DNA from: JAVBQJ01 sp031549115
Lineage (GTDB): Bacteria > Verrucomicrobiota > Lentisphaeria > Victivallales > Victivallaceae
Direction: 5' to 3'
Assembly (NCBI GenBank): GCA_031549115.1
Contig: JAVBQJ010000034.1
Coordinates: 1-64,000, forward strand
Length of the DNA stretch: 64,000 bases
Numbering within the stretch: the first letter of the stretch is position 1; the number at the start of each line of letters is the position of its first letter. Below the pieces are notes generated by a model. It did no database searches, was not told the origin of the DNA, and saw only the letters and a list, made by a program, of their open reading frames with translations. A program made the position numbers and the translations under genes. This document shows, one piece after another, positions 7,304 to 16,084 of this stretch.

Positions 7304-8929
7304 TTACTTTCCCAGCTCCGCCGCCAGCTTGCAATAACGGGCAAATGCGGCTTCGTAGGCCGGGACATTCGCCGGATCGGGCCGGTAAACGCTGTCGAAT
7401 CCCGACTCCATATGAATGGCGGCGGTTCCGACATCGGTATACACTCCGGCCGCCACGGCGGCGAACATCGCCGCACCCAGAGCACAGGTTTCCTGGCTGC
7501 GCACCACCTTGATTTCCATATTCAGAATATCGGCGGCCATCTGCATCAGCCACGGCGATTTTTTCGCCACGCCGCCCAGTGCGATCGCCCGGTGCACCGG
7601 GACGCCTTCGCTGCGGAAACGCTCCACGATCATCTTCGCCCCGAACAGCGACGCCTCCGCCAGGGCGCGGAACATCACCGCCGCATCCGAACTCAAGGTC
7701 AGCCCGGAAAAGGCCCCGGTCAGCGACTGGTCCGCATCCGGCGTGCGCCGGCCGTTCATCCAGTCGAGCGCGGTGACGCCGCAGCAACCGATCGGCACCG
7801 CGGCGGCGGCTTTTTCCAGAGCGGGAATGATTTTTCCCGCCGCCGCCCGGGCCGCCTCCGGGGCAAACTGTTCCAACGGCCACAACATCAGCCGTTTGTA
7901 CCAGGCATAGAGGTCACCGAATGCCGATTGACCGGCTTCCAGCCCCTGCATGCCGGGAATGATCGAACCGTCCACCTGTCCACAGATGCCGCGGATCAAT
8001 TTCCCGTCCAGTTCGGCTTCCGGCACCACCAGCATATCGGTGGTCGAAGTTCCCATCACCTTGCACAACACGTAAGGTTCGATCCCGGCGCCGACCGCGC
8101 CGAAGTGGCCGTCGAAGCCGCCGACGGCGACCACGGTCCGCTCCGGCAATCCGAGCTTTTTCGCCCACTCCGGCGTCAACGTGCCCGCCGGGGTGTCCGA
8201 AGTATATGTATCGGAATACATCTTGTCGCGCCAACCGTCCAGCCGCTGATCCAGACGGCAGAAGAAGTCATTCGACGGCAAGCCGCCCCAGCTCGCGTGC
8301 CACATCGCCTTGTGCCCGGCCGCGCAGCGGCTGCGCTTCAATACCGCCGGCGCCGCCGTCCCGGTCAGGAGTCCGGCCATCCAGTCGCAGTGTTCGACGA
8401 AGCTCGCCGCCCGCGGCGCCAGCGCCGGATCTTCGCGCAGGACATGAAGCAACTTCGCCCAGAACCACTCCGACGAATACACTCCGCCCTCATAACACGT
8501 ATAGTCAATACCGCCCCAGTTCCCCGCCAGCGCGTTGATCTCCGCCGCCTCGGCAACCGCGGTATGGTCTTTCCACAACACAAACATCGCATTCGGGTTG
8601 TCGGCAAATTCCGCCGCCAGACTCAGCGGCGCGCCGGAAGCGTCCACCAGGCACGGCGTGCTGCCGGTGGTGTCGATGCCGATGCCGGCCACCTGTGCCG
8701 CCGCCTCCGGGCAGGCCGCCAGCACCGCCCGGACCGTGATTTCCAACCCCTCCAGATAGTCCAGGGGGTGCTGCCGAAACTGGTTTTTCGCCGGGTCGCA
8801 ATAGAGCCCCTGCGCCCACCGCCCGTACGGATGCACATGATGCGCCGCCACCCGGCCGTCGGCCGTGTCGACCAACACCGCGCGCACCGAATCACTGCCA
8901 TAATCCAACCCGATCACATAACGTTTCAT
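7304..8929 (-). CDS. araB: L-ribulokinase
   Basis: A 541-residue FGGY-family kinase phosphorylating L-ribulose to L-ribulose 5-phosphate in L-arabinose catabolism. It carries the AraB N-terminus IGLDYGSDSVRA, ENPNAMFVLWKDHTA-like and GGVYSSEWFWAK stretches, GICGQVDGSIIPG and EAGQSAFGD, and the C-terminal nucleotide-binding ALGGVAKKSPW. These match AraB rather than rhamnulokinase or xylulokinase. The ATG at 8929 is chosen because the recognisable N-terminus begins there and AGAGGA precedes it. It lies 41 bp downstream of the GH78-like gene, probably in one operon. No araA or araD homologue is in view. A GH127 arabinofuranosidase elsewhere in the window fits the same pathway. Confidence 0.93.
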   Translation of the reverse strand: MKRYVIGLDYGSDSVRAVLVDTADGRVAAHHVHPYGRWAQGLYCDPAKNQFRQHPLDYLEGLEITVRAVLAACPEAAAQVAGIGIDTTGSTPCLVDASGAPLSLAAEFADNPNAMFVLWKDHTAVAEAAEINALAGNWGGIDYTCYEGGVYSSEWFWAKLLHVLREDPALAPRAASFVEHCDWMAGLLTGTAAPAVLKRSRCAAGHKAMWHASWGGLPSNDFFCRLDQRLDGWRDKMYSDTYTSDTPAGTLTPEWAKKLGLPERTVVAVGGFDGHFGAVGAGIEPYVLCKVMGTSTTDMLVVPEAELDGKLIRGICGQVDGSIIPGMQGLEAGQSAFGDLYAWYKRLMLWPLEQFAPEAARAAAGKIIPALEKAAAAVPIGCCGVTALDWMNGRRTPDADQSLTGAFSGLTLSSDAAVMFRALAEASLFGAKMIVERFRSEGVPVHRAIALGGVAKKSPWLMQMAADILNMEIKVVRSQETCALGAAMFAAVAAGVYTDVGTAAIHMESGFDSVYRPDPANVPAYEAAFARYCKLAAELGK

Positions 8930-8970
8930 CGTCCGTTTTTCCTCTGATATGGTATTGTAATATCCGATTG

Positions 8971-11334
8971 TTATTGCCAACTGCCCGTATTTTTTCCCGA
9001 ACGCAGAACAAAGCTCTGTCCGGCGTATTCGAAGCTGCCGTCGCACTCCTCCGGCAACGTCACCGCAAAGCATTTCGCTTCGAAGTTCAGTTCAAAAACA
9101 ATCGCCCCGCCCGCGGGATGCGGGACCTCCCCCCGCAAACGCGGAAATACCGCCGGCAGCGGCCGGATCGCGAACCGCCGGAACCCCGGCGCCGCCGGAC
9201 GCACCCCGGCCAGCGACGCCACCGCGTGGTAAGCCGGATGCGCACTCCACGCGTGGCAGTCGGAGCGTACCGGCTCCGGATTTTCCAACGCGGTCGATAC
9301 GCCGCAACCGAGCATCTCCCGCCAATCCTCCAGCCGCGCCATAAACGCGTCGGAGCGGCCGAAGCGCAACGCGCATTCCAGATAATAATGCGAGAAGAAA
9401 TAAGTCGTCCGCGACAACTGCCCGGCAGGCGCGAACAGCGCTTCTTTCACCGGATCGCACACCTCTTCCGGCACCGCGTCGGCCAGAAGCGCCAGCAATT
9501 GCACGTGTTCGGAAAAGCTCGTCCCCGCGCTGTCGTCGCTGTAAAGATTCCGTTCCGGCCGGAAGAAAATCCGGTGAAACACCGGCTGCAGCGCGGCGAA
9601 GTTGCGCTCGTGGAGCGCCGCCAATTCCGGTTCGCCGAAGTGTTTCTCCAGATCCGCCGCATCCCGCAATGCCAGCAGCAGCAACGCGTGGATATAACCG
9701 CTCCGCCCGTCGGCCCCCACCGGCGCCACGCCGAAATCCCACCCGGCGTCGCGCACCCAGTCGCAGAAGTTCCATCCGGTCGGCTTACCCACGGTGCCGT
9801 CCGAACGCACCAGACTCCGAAAATAATCCAGAATCCGACGCACCACCGGCAGCAGCGAACACACCGTGTCCCGGTCGAAACTCCAATACGCGTAATCCCG
9901 AATCTGACCGATGAACCACAGCGAAAACGGCGGAATGATCTGGACGTCGCACGACGGGAAGCGCGACATCGTCAGCCCGTTGGGCCGCTGCGAGTCCGCC
10001 AGCAGCCGCAGCGCCTGCGCCGGCAACCGCCGGTCCGGCGATACCGCGAACGTGATCAGGCTCTGCAAACGGGTGTCGCCGATGTACATTAACTGCTCAT
10101 AATACGGACAATCCATATAGGTTTCATGGGCGCAATTGCGCCATGTCCGCAACGAAAATTCCCGCACCCGCTCCCAATCCGAATCCCAGCCGGAAAATTC
10201 CGGCACCTCGCCGAACGGGTAACCGGTCTCCAACAGCCGCGCTTCGCGCAGCGTCAACGCTTCGTCGCCGGTCCGGATCGCCACCGCCAGCCAGCAGCCG
10301 GAATTCCACCACAGCGGGCGCAGCCGCAGCGTCTCCGCGCCGCTGACGATATAGCGGATGCCGAAACCGTGAAAATATTTATCACGCCATTGATCGCGGC
10401 GCCCTTTGGTATTGAAATCTTCGGGGGTGCCGAACATGCCTTCGGCCATGCGCTCCTCCACCACCGCGCCGCGGCCGCCGGATACCAGAAACTCGGCGTA
10501 ACCGGAATAGTAATTGCGCAGCTCCACCAACACCCGGACTTGCGTGTGCGGCGCGATCGTGAGCTCCCCGGCGCCATCCCACAGCCGCTGCCAGGCGCCG
10601 GTTTCCCCCGGTTCCGTGAACACCGCGTCCCAGTAAAGGCCATCCACCGCCGCCACCCGGACACCGGCAACCGGCCGCTCCAATTGCGCCGGCAACGGCG
10701 TCGGCGCCATCCGGTGGACACGGTCGCGAAAGTTGTTGGCGTCGGCCGCCATGAATACGGATTCCAAAGGCGCCGCCGTCACCGCCGCCGGCTCCGCTTC
10801 TCCCGCCAGCCACTGCGGCCAGCGGCAAACCCGGTAATCCAGATGCATCGACGGCATCACCGCCCGCCACAAATCCTGCTTCACCGAAAAACCGTCAAAG
10901 AGAACGCATTCCCATGCGCTCAAGCCGGTCGACAGCTCCTCGAAGCACCCCTCGGCGCCGAACAGCCATCCGTGCTCCGCCGCCACCTGCGCCTGCGGCC
11001 GCAAATTCCCCACCGACCAGACCAGCGCCGCCAGCGAATGCGTTCCAGTGCGCAGCGGCAACTCAAGCGATTCGAAGTGCCAGCGCTCGAGGTCGCCGCG
11101 GTCGCTGCCGCGGCTGACCCGGCGGCCGTCCAGATACAATTCATAGCGCTCGTCCGCGGACACATGGCAACGCAGCACCGTATCCGCCGCGACCGCGAAG
11201 CTGCGCCGGTAACCGGCAAGCACCGGACGGCGCTCCGCCGCCTCCGGGTGAGTCACCCAACGCATCGCCCTGTCCTCCGGAACTATCCCGGGCGGGCCGA
11301 AAGGCCGGCACGCCGCATCCGTCGTAATACGCAT
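8971..11334 (-). CDS. Putative alpha-L-rhamnosidase (GH78-like)
   Basis: A 787-residue protein without an evident signal peptide. The N-terminal half looks like the beta-sandwich domains of GH78 enzymes (YELYLDGRRVSRG). The central alpha-barrel region contains ETYMDCPYYEQLMYIGDTR, the GH78-type segment, then ADSQRPNGL and the long helices of an (alpha/alpha)6 barrel. The end has SDCHAWSAHPAYH and the C-terminal sandwich typical of the family. It would hydrolyse terminal alpha-L-rhamnose, though GH78 relatives vary in substrate. GGGAG lies 11 nt before the start. It is 23 bp after the EF-hand protein gene and 41 bp before araB. Pairing with a ribulokinase raises the possibility of an arabinose-containing substrate (inference). 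Confidence 0.82.
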   Translation of the reverse strand: MRITTDAACRPFGPPGIVPEDRAMRWVTHPEAAERRPVLAGYRRSFAVAADTVLRCHVSADERYELYLDGRRVSRGSDRGDLERWHFESLELPLRTGTHSLAALVWSVGNLRPQAQVAAEHGWLFGAEGCFEELSTGLSAWECVLFDGFSVKQDLWRAVMPSMHLDYRVCRWPQWLAGEAEPAAVTAAPLESVFMAADANNFRDRVHRMAPTPLPAQLERPVAGVRVAAVDGLYWDAVFTEPGETGAWQRLWDGAGELTIAPHTQVRVLVELRNYYSGYAEFLVSGGRGAVVEERMAEGMFGTPEDFNTKGRRDQWRDKYFHGFGIRYIVSGAETLRLRPLWWNSGCWLAVAIRTGDEALTLREARLLETGYPFGEVPEFSGWDSDWERVREFSLRTWRNCAHETYMDCPYYEQLMYIGDTRLQSLITFAVSPDRRLPAQALRLLADSQRPNGLTMSRFPSCDVQIIPPFSLWFIGQIRDYAYWSFDRDTVCSLLPVVRRILDYFRSLVRSDGTVGKPTGWNFCDWVRDAGWDFGVAPVGADGRSGYIHALLLLALRDAADLEKHFGEPELAALHERNFAALQPVFHRIFFRPERNLYSDDSAGTSFSEHVQLLALLADAVPEEVCDPVKEALFAPAGQLSRTTYFFSHYYLECALRFGRSDAFMARLEDWREMLGCGVSTALENPEPVRSDCHAWSAHPAYHAVASLAGVRPAAPGFRRFAIRPLPAVFPRLRGEVPHPAGGAIVFELNFEAKCFAVTLPEECDGSFEYAGQSFVLRSGKNTGSWQ

Positions 11335-11357
11335 TTTTTACAGAACTCTCCCTTATG

Positions 11358-13520
11358 TTACTGCATCGCCGGAAACATCAACAACCCCCAGTAATAGTCG
11401 GCCGCCAGCAATACTCCCACAGCAATCACGATAAAAATAAAAATCATCCACCCGAACCAATGATGCCCGGGATCTTTCCGGGCCAGCCGATTCACCAACT
11501 CATGCGTATTCACCAATGAGCGGCGCGGCAGCGCCGGCGCGTGGGTGAAAATCGCCCCCATCTTCCGGGTAAGGCGCATCGAACGGTTGACCGCGCAACG
11601 GTTGGCTTCCAGAAAACGCGCCAGATTACGCCGGTACAGCTTCACCAGCGACACCACCGCCACCGGCCCGCCGAAAATCAGTATCACGCCGAAAAGAACC
11701 GCCAGCACCGTCCCGATCGAAATATGCTGCACCGCCTGCGCGATAAACGCCACCGAACTGCCGATCGCGGCGATTCCGATGCCGCCCCCCATCAACAGCA
11801 TCGAACCGGAAACAGCCGGAGGAGAAGTCGGTACCGGCGCGGGAACGGCGCCCGGAAGGGTTGCCGCGTTCGCCGCGATCGAGTTTTCCATATTCTTCTG
11901 AATCGTGCTGCTCTGGGTCGAGAAAAACTTGTCGGCCTGTCTGCCGATAAACTCCCCGAAGCGCAGGAACGGCATCACAAATGCCTCGGAAATCGACACC
12001 GGTTGTTGGATAAAGTCGATGACCTTCGCGTCCCAGGTTTCGTCGTTACCGGTGAAAAACACGCCGTATTTGCCGACGAACAAACTGCGCATATGCCCCG
12101 AAGTGACCGCGACGGCGAGTTTCATCGTGCGCACGGCTCCGACCGGACCGGTGGTCGCCTCCAGATACATCACGCAGATATCGCTCTGCTGCGCGATCGC
12201 CTTGTGCGCCGCCACGTCCGTGATGATCGTGGCCAACGTGAAGTGACGGCCGTCCATCATCAGCGTCCCCGCCTGCAATAGCGACGGCGTGTCCGGACGG
12301 AATAAATGGCTCAACGACACATAGTTATTGAGAAATTCCAGCATATAATGCTGATAGAGAACCAAAGTCAGCAACCGGTCGCAGCGGGCAATGTTGGCGT
12401 CGGCGGCCAGATCCTCCTGCATGCAGGCCTGCAGCCGGGCAACCCGGTCGTCGTGTTCCAGCGCCGTCAGCATCGGCCGGTCGTCTTCGCCGAACGGTGT
12501 CTCCGGACACCGCGCCATCCAGTCGCCGTGCGGCTGCAAAAGATGCTTCAGCTCTTCCCAGCGCTCCCGGGTCAGAACGCCGCCCGTTACAAACGGCGCC
12601 AGCTCCGGCTGTGCGAAAAATCCCCGCAGCGCATCGCTCCACAACGGATTCAACGGCGCCTCCAGCCGCAACTCCAGTTCCCGGTTCGGCATCGCCGCCG
12701 GAATCCGCTCCAGATATTCCGTCAGCGTCCCTTGCGCCGCACTCTCCGGCACCGGCGGCATTCCGCCTTGAACCAGCAGGGTGCCGCAAGCCAGGAAAAA
12801 ATCATCCACCACTGTCCGCAGCGCGGTCAATCCGTCGTACACTCCTCCGGTGCGCAATCCGAACGGCAGCAGTTCGCCGGAAATTTCCGACTCCTCGCGC
12901 CAGCCCAAATACGTTTTCGCCGCTTCCAGATAGTGGTCCAATTCCACAGCGGAAATACCGGGCAGGCCACCGCGGTCCGGCACCGAACCGACTTTCGCCA
13001 TGACGTCACTCGCCAATGCGGCCAGCTCCTCCTCCGGTACCGCCTCCGGCGGCAATACGCCGTCGCCGTTCTGCCAGGCCACCGCCAGAGCCGCGCGGCG
13101 CTCACGTACCTGTTCGAGGGTGACCTCTTTGGCCTCCGGCATGTCCAGGCTGTCGAGCAGTTGCCGGGCGGCTTCCAGAACTTCGGGTCCGTCCGGCGAT
13201 TCGGGGTCGACGGCGTCAAGGAGCAACACATCGCCGGCGCGGTCGATCCCGGAGTGATCGCGCAGGGTGTGCCACAGGAAGTCGACCCCTGTTTTCACCT
13301 CGTCCGAGCGCACCCGGCCATTGAGGTCCGAATCGAGAAATTGCAGGAAAGCCGGGTCGATCCCGCTCACGGCGGTAATATCGATGCTGGTCAACGCCCA
13401 CAACGCTTCATCCAGCTTCAGCACTCCGGGCAGGTCTGCGGCGCTTTGAATGTCCAGTTGGAAAGAGCCGCCGATGCGCCGGAAACGCATTCTCCGGCCC
13501 CCGGACTCCGCTTGTTTCAT
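11358..13520 (-). CDS. Membrane protein with EF-hand loop, unknown function
   Basis: A 720-residue protein I cannot assign to a named family. Residues 63-74 form a canonical 12-residue EF-hand loop (Asp63, Asp65, Asn67, Gly68, Val70, Glu74), suggesting Ca2+ binding. A long soluble helical region follows. Two adjacent hydrophobic segments occur around residues 570-640 (a Gly/Ala-rich helix, then IGTVLAVLFGVILIF) and a third close to the C-terminus (WFGWMIFIFIVIAVG). There is no signal peptide, so the large N-terminal part is probably cytoplasmic. The ATG at 13520 is chosen because GGGAG lies 5 nt before it; an in-frame ATG at 13532 overlaps that site. It leads the GH78-like/araB operon and is divergent from the HD gene. 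Confidence 0.75.
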   Translation of the reverse strand: MKQAESGGRRMRFRRIGGSFQLDIQSAADLPGVLKLDEALWALTSIDITAVSGIDPAFLQFLDSDLNGRVRSDEVKTGVDFLWHTLRDHSGIDRAGDVLLLDAVDPESPDGPEVLEAARQLLDSLDMPEAKEVTLEQVRERRAALAVAWQNGDGVLPPEAVPEEELAALASDVMAKVGSVPDRGGLPGISAVELDHYLEAAKTYLGWREESEISGELLPFGLRTGGVYDGLTALRTVVDDFFLACGTLLVQGGMPPVPESAAQGTLTEYLERIPAAMPNRELELRLEAPLNPLWSDALRGFFAQPELAPFVTGGVLTRERWEELKHLLQPHGDWMARCPETPFGEDDRPMLTALEHDDRVARLQACMQEDLAADANIARCDRLLTLVLYQHYMLEFLNNYVSLSHLFRPDTPSLLQAGTLMMDGRHFTLATIITDVAAHKAIAQQSDICVMYLEATTGPVGAVRTMKLAVAVTSGHMRSLFVGKYGVFFTGNDETWDAKVIDFIQQPVSISEAFVMPFLRFGEFIGRQADKFFSTQSSTIQKNMENSIAANAATLPGAVPAPVPTSPPAVSGSMLLMGGGIGIAAIGSSVAFIAQAVQHISIGTVLAVLFGVILIFGGPVAVVSLVKLYRRNLARFLEANRCAVNRSMRLTRKMGAIFTHAPALPRRSLVNTHELVNRLARKDPGHHWFGWMIFIFIVIAVGVLLAADYYWGLLMFPAMQ

Positions 13521-13691
13521 ATTCACTCCCATTTGGTATTTTTATTCAAGTCGTTACCTTATATCATACTATAATCCCATTTCCGGCGCTTGACGACTGC
13601 AAAGTGAACTATTTTAGAGTTTTTTTCCGCATTCTTCATGATTTTCTGCCCCCATGGTGTTATATTTTAAAAATAACCTGGAGAGACAACG

Positions 13692-14462
13692 ATGTACGAC
13701 GTGAATGCCATCGAGCACAGCTTTCTGCAATACGCCCGCGGTTTTCTGACCGACGAGCGCGATTACAGCCGAAATATACAACTGAAAATCACCCATACGC
13801 TGGTGGTCCGGCGCGAATGCCGCCATATCGCCGACAGCGAACAATGGAACGAAGCCGACGGCGAAATCGGCGAAATCATCGGGCTGTTGCACGACTACGG
13901 CCGCTTCGAGCAATTCCGGCAGTACCGGACCTTCGCCGACGCCCAGTCGCTGAACCACGGGGAATTGAGCGCGGAACTGGTGGAGAAGCACCATCTGCTC
14001 GATGCCATGTCCGCCGCCGACCGCGCCACGGTATTGACCGCCATCCTGAATCACAACAAACGGCTGCTGCCGGACGATCTGTCGGAGCGGGACCGGATGT
14101 TTTCCGGCCTGGTCCGCGACGCCGACAAGCTCGACATCATGCGGGTGTTGATGGAATATTACGCCGACCAGTGCCGCAACGAAGCGGTGACAATGGGATT
14201 GCTGCATGTGCAAGAGGTGTCGCCGGAGGTGCTCGCCCAGCTGCAGGCCCATGAAAGCCCGCGTTATCAGTCATTGCGGACGATTCCGGACTTCGTGCTG
14301 ATGACACTGAGCTGGGCCTACGACTTGAACTTCAAATACAGCCGCCGGGAGTATATCCGGCGCGGCCTGCTCGAACAGATGCACCCCTACATCGCCGACA
14401 TCCCCGAGGCCGAAGCCCTATACCGGGAAATCGTCGGATTTCTCCACACTTCGACCCGGTAA
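13692..14462 (+). CDS. HD-domain phosphohydrolase-like protein
   Basis: A 256-residue cytoplasmic protein of the HD superfamily, metal-dependent phosphohydrolases acting on nucleotides or nucleotide second messengers. A leading His (KITHTLVV) and the paired His-Asp in IIGLLHDYGRF are visible. Further candidate ligands are in LNHGELSAELV, LNHNK and the closing Asp in LVRDADKLDIMR, giving a complete metal-binding set. The substrate cannot be inferred. GGAGAG precedes the ATG by 7 nt. A possible promoter is TTGACG at 13590 with a weak -10 box near 13613. It runs convergently toward the DUF349 gene, 7 bp away. Confidence 0.87.
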   Translation: MYDVNAIEHSFLQYARGFLTDERDYSRNIQLKITHTLVVRRECRHIADSEQWNEADGEIGEIIGLLHDYGRFEQFRQYRTFADAQSLNHGELSAELVEKHHLLDAMSAADRATVLTAILNHNKRLLPDDLSERDRMFSGLVRDADKLDIMRVLMEYYADQCRNEAVTMGLLHVQEVSPEVLAQLQAHESPRYQSLRTIPDFVLMTLSWAYDLNFKYSRREYIRRGLLEQMHPYIADIPEAEALYREIVGFLHTSTR

Positions 14463-14469
14463 AACCCGC

Positions 14470-15930
14470 TCATCCCAGCTTTTTGTAGGCGCGCTGGAGC
14501 GCGGCGTTGAAGCGGTCGATCTCTTCGGCGCCGGGACCGGCGTCGAGGAATTCCGCCGCCAGCGCGTCCAGCCGCGCCAGCGTCATCGTCTCGGCGGAGC
14601 CGCCGAAATTCGCTTCGATCGCCGCCTGCAAGTCCAATGCCGACCACTGCTGTTCGCCCTCGGGCGGCGCGAAGCGTTCCAGCTCCGACAGCAGCCGGCG
14701 GCAACGTTTCGCATCGCCCGTGGAGCTTTCGCCCAGCTTTGCCTGATTCAGCGCCGAGACGTTCTGCCGCATCCGGCTGCGCCCCGCGGCGGCGCGATAG
14801 CGAACCGCCAGCGCATCCTCGCGCTGTTCCGCCCGGATGCCGTCCGGGCCGGGAACACGTTCGAAGTGCCGCATCGTCCCGATCTCGCGGCTCAATTGCT
14901 GCAGCGCCTCCGACACGTCGCCGACTTCGGACTCGGCCAACAGCAGCAACTGTTCCACCCGCTGCGCCCATTCGTCGCGCATCGTCAGTTGTTCGCGGGT
15001 ATGCGCCCGCAGTGCATCGTAAATCCGGTCCAGACCGGCGTGAAAACGCTGTTGCAAAACCTCGGTATGGCGTCCGGCGTTGCCGCATTCGCGCCAGCGG
15101 CGGCGCAAGTCCTCCAGGGTCCGGCGCAACCCCTCCGGATTCCGCGCCGGATCCAGGGCTTCCAATTCATTGCAGCAGGCTTCGCGGGCGCCGACCGCCT
15201 CGGCGGCGACGCTGCGGCGCTCCTTGAACCAGTCGTTGCGGGCATTGAAAAAGCGATCGCAGGCCGACCGGAAGCGCTGGAACAATTCCCGCTCCCGCTC
15301 CTGCGGGGCTCCGGGCAACGACTTCCACTCCTGCTGCAATGCCTTGAATTGTTCGGCGGTCACATTCCAATCGGTGGAATCCTGCATGGCTTCCGCGGCC
15401 TCGATCAACGCTGTCTTGCGCACCTCGGCATCGCGCCGGGCGGCTTCCAGTTGTTCGAAATAGAGGTTCAACCGCCGGCGCCACGCCTGGTCGATCGCTT
15501 CGTACCGGGCTTTCAATTCGGCCAGTTTTTCTTTCGGCACCGCATGCAGCCGGTACCAATGCGCATGCAGCACCTTCAGCCGGGGCAGGGCTTTTCGGAT
15601 GGTCGAATCGTCGCCGGCAAAAAGGGTCTCCAGTTCGCGGCAGATATCGCATTTGAGCGTATAATGCTCCCAACGCTCCAGGTCGCGGGCCTCATAGCGC
15701 TGCATCAGGAGCGCATTCAGCTCTTTCTCGCCGCGATGCAGCCGCACGTCATAGGGTTTCAGTTCCGGGTGCCCGGCATTTTCGCTTTTCAGCTGTTCGA
15801 ACTCGGCTTTGAGCCGGGACGCCTCCGGGCGCTGCGATTCGGGCTGCGGATGTCGGGACAATGCTTCCATGGCCGCGCACAGAGCTTCCGCGCATTCGAC
15901 AGCCGCCGGACTTAGATGGTCTTCCCTCAT
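14470..15930 (-). CDS. DUF349 repeat protein
   Basis: A 486-residue highly charged helical protein matching the DUF349 repeat family. Repeated units with a conserved Trp are seen: AIDQAWRRRLNLYFEQLEAA, FKALQQEWKSLPG and LEDLRRRWRECG, each followed by a Phe/Arg-rich helix (LFQRFRSACDRFFNARNDWF). The whole protein is predicted coiled or helical and has no signal peptide or membrane segment. The family's biochemical role is poorly known. The ATG at 15930 is preferred to the TTG at 15936, with AGCAGG 7 nt upstream. It is divergent from htpG with about 150 bp between starts. Confidence 0.85.
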   Translation of the reverse strand: MREDHLSPAAVECAEALCAAMEALSRHPQPESQRPEASRLKAEFEQLKSENAGHPELKPYDVRLHRGEKELNALLMQRYEARDLERWEHYTLKCDICRELETLFAGDDSTIRKALPRLKVLHAHWYRLHAVPKEKLAELKARYEAIDQAWRRRLNLYFEQLEAARRDAEVRKTALIEAAEAMQDSTDWNVTAEQFKALQQEWKSLPGAPQERERELFQRFRSACDRFFNARNDWFKERRSVAAEAVGAREACCNELEALDPARNPEGLRRTLEDLRRRWRECGNAGRHTEVLQQRFHAGLDRIYDALRAHTREQLTMRDEWAQRVEQLLLLAESEVGDVSEALQQLSREIGTMRHFERVPGPDGIRAEQREDALAVRYRAAAGRSRMRQNVSALNQAKLGESSTGDAKRCRRLLSELERFAPPEGEQQWSALDLQAAIEANFGGSAETMTLARLDALAAEFLDAGPGAEEIDRFNAALQRAYKKLG

Positions 15931-16023
15931 GGACAAGCCTGCTTTCCATTGACAAAATTGATTGTTCCATTCTTAAAGTATAGCCATTTTTTGATTTATT
16001 GCAACATCGCCGAAGTGAAAAAT

Positions 16024-16051
16024 TTGAATTTTCCGCCAGGAAAGTTATATT
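16024..16051 (+). promoter_or_regulatory. Possible htpG promoter
   Basis: TTGAAT (16024-16029), a 16-bp spacer and TATATT (16046-16051), 33 bp before the htpG start. No CIRCE-type inverted repeat is seen nearby, so heat control through HrcA is not supported here. Confidence 0.45.
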
Positions 16052-16084
16052 GTACTCTACTGACCATAAGAAAGGAGCAACAAT

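Noticed and set aside
7304..8929. Rhamnulokinase, suggested by the neighbouring GH78-like gene
   Set aside because: Blocks such as the WKDHTA segment, GGVYSSEWFWAK and GICGQVDGS match AraB, not RhaB.
7280..8947. 555-codon plus-strand frame opposite araB
   Set aside because: araB is unmistakable on the minus strand; the antisense frame is Arg/His-rich without family features.
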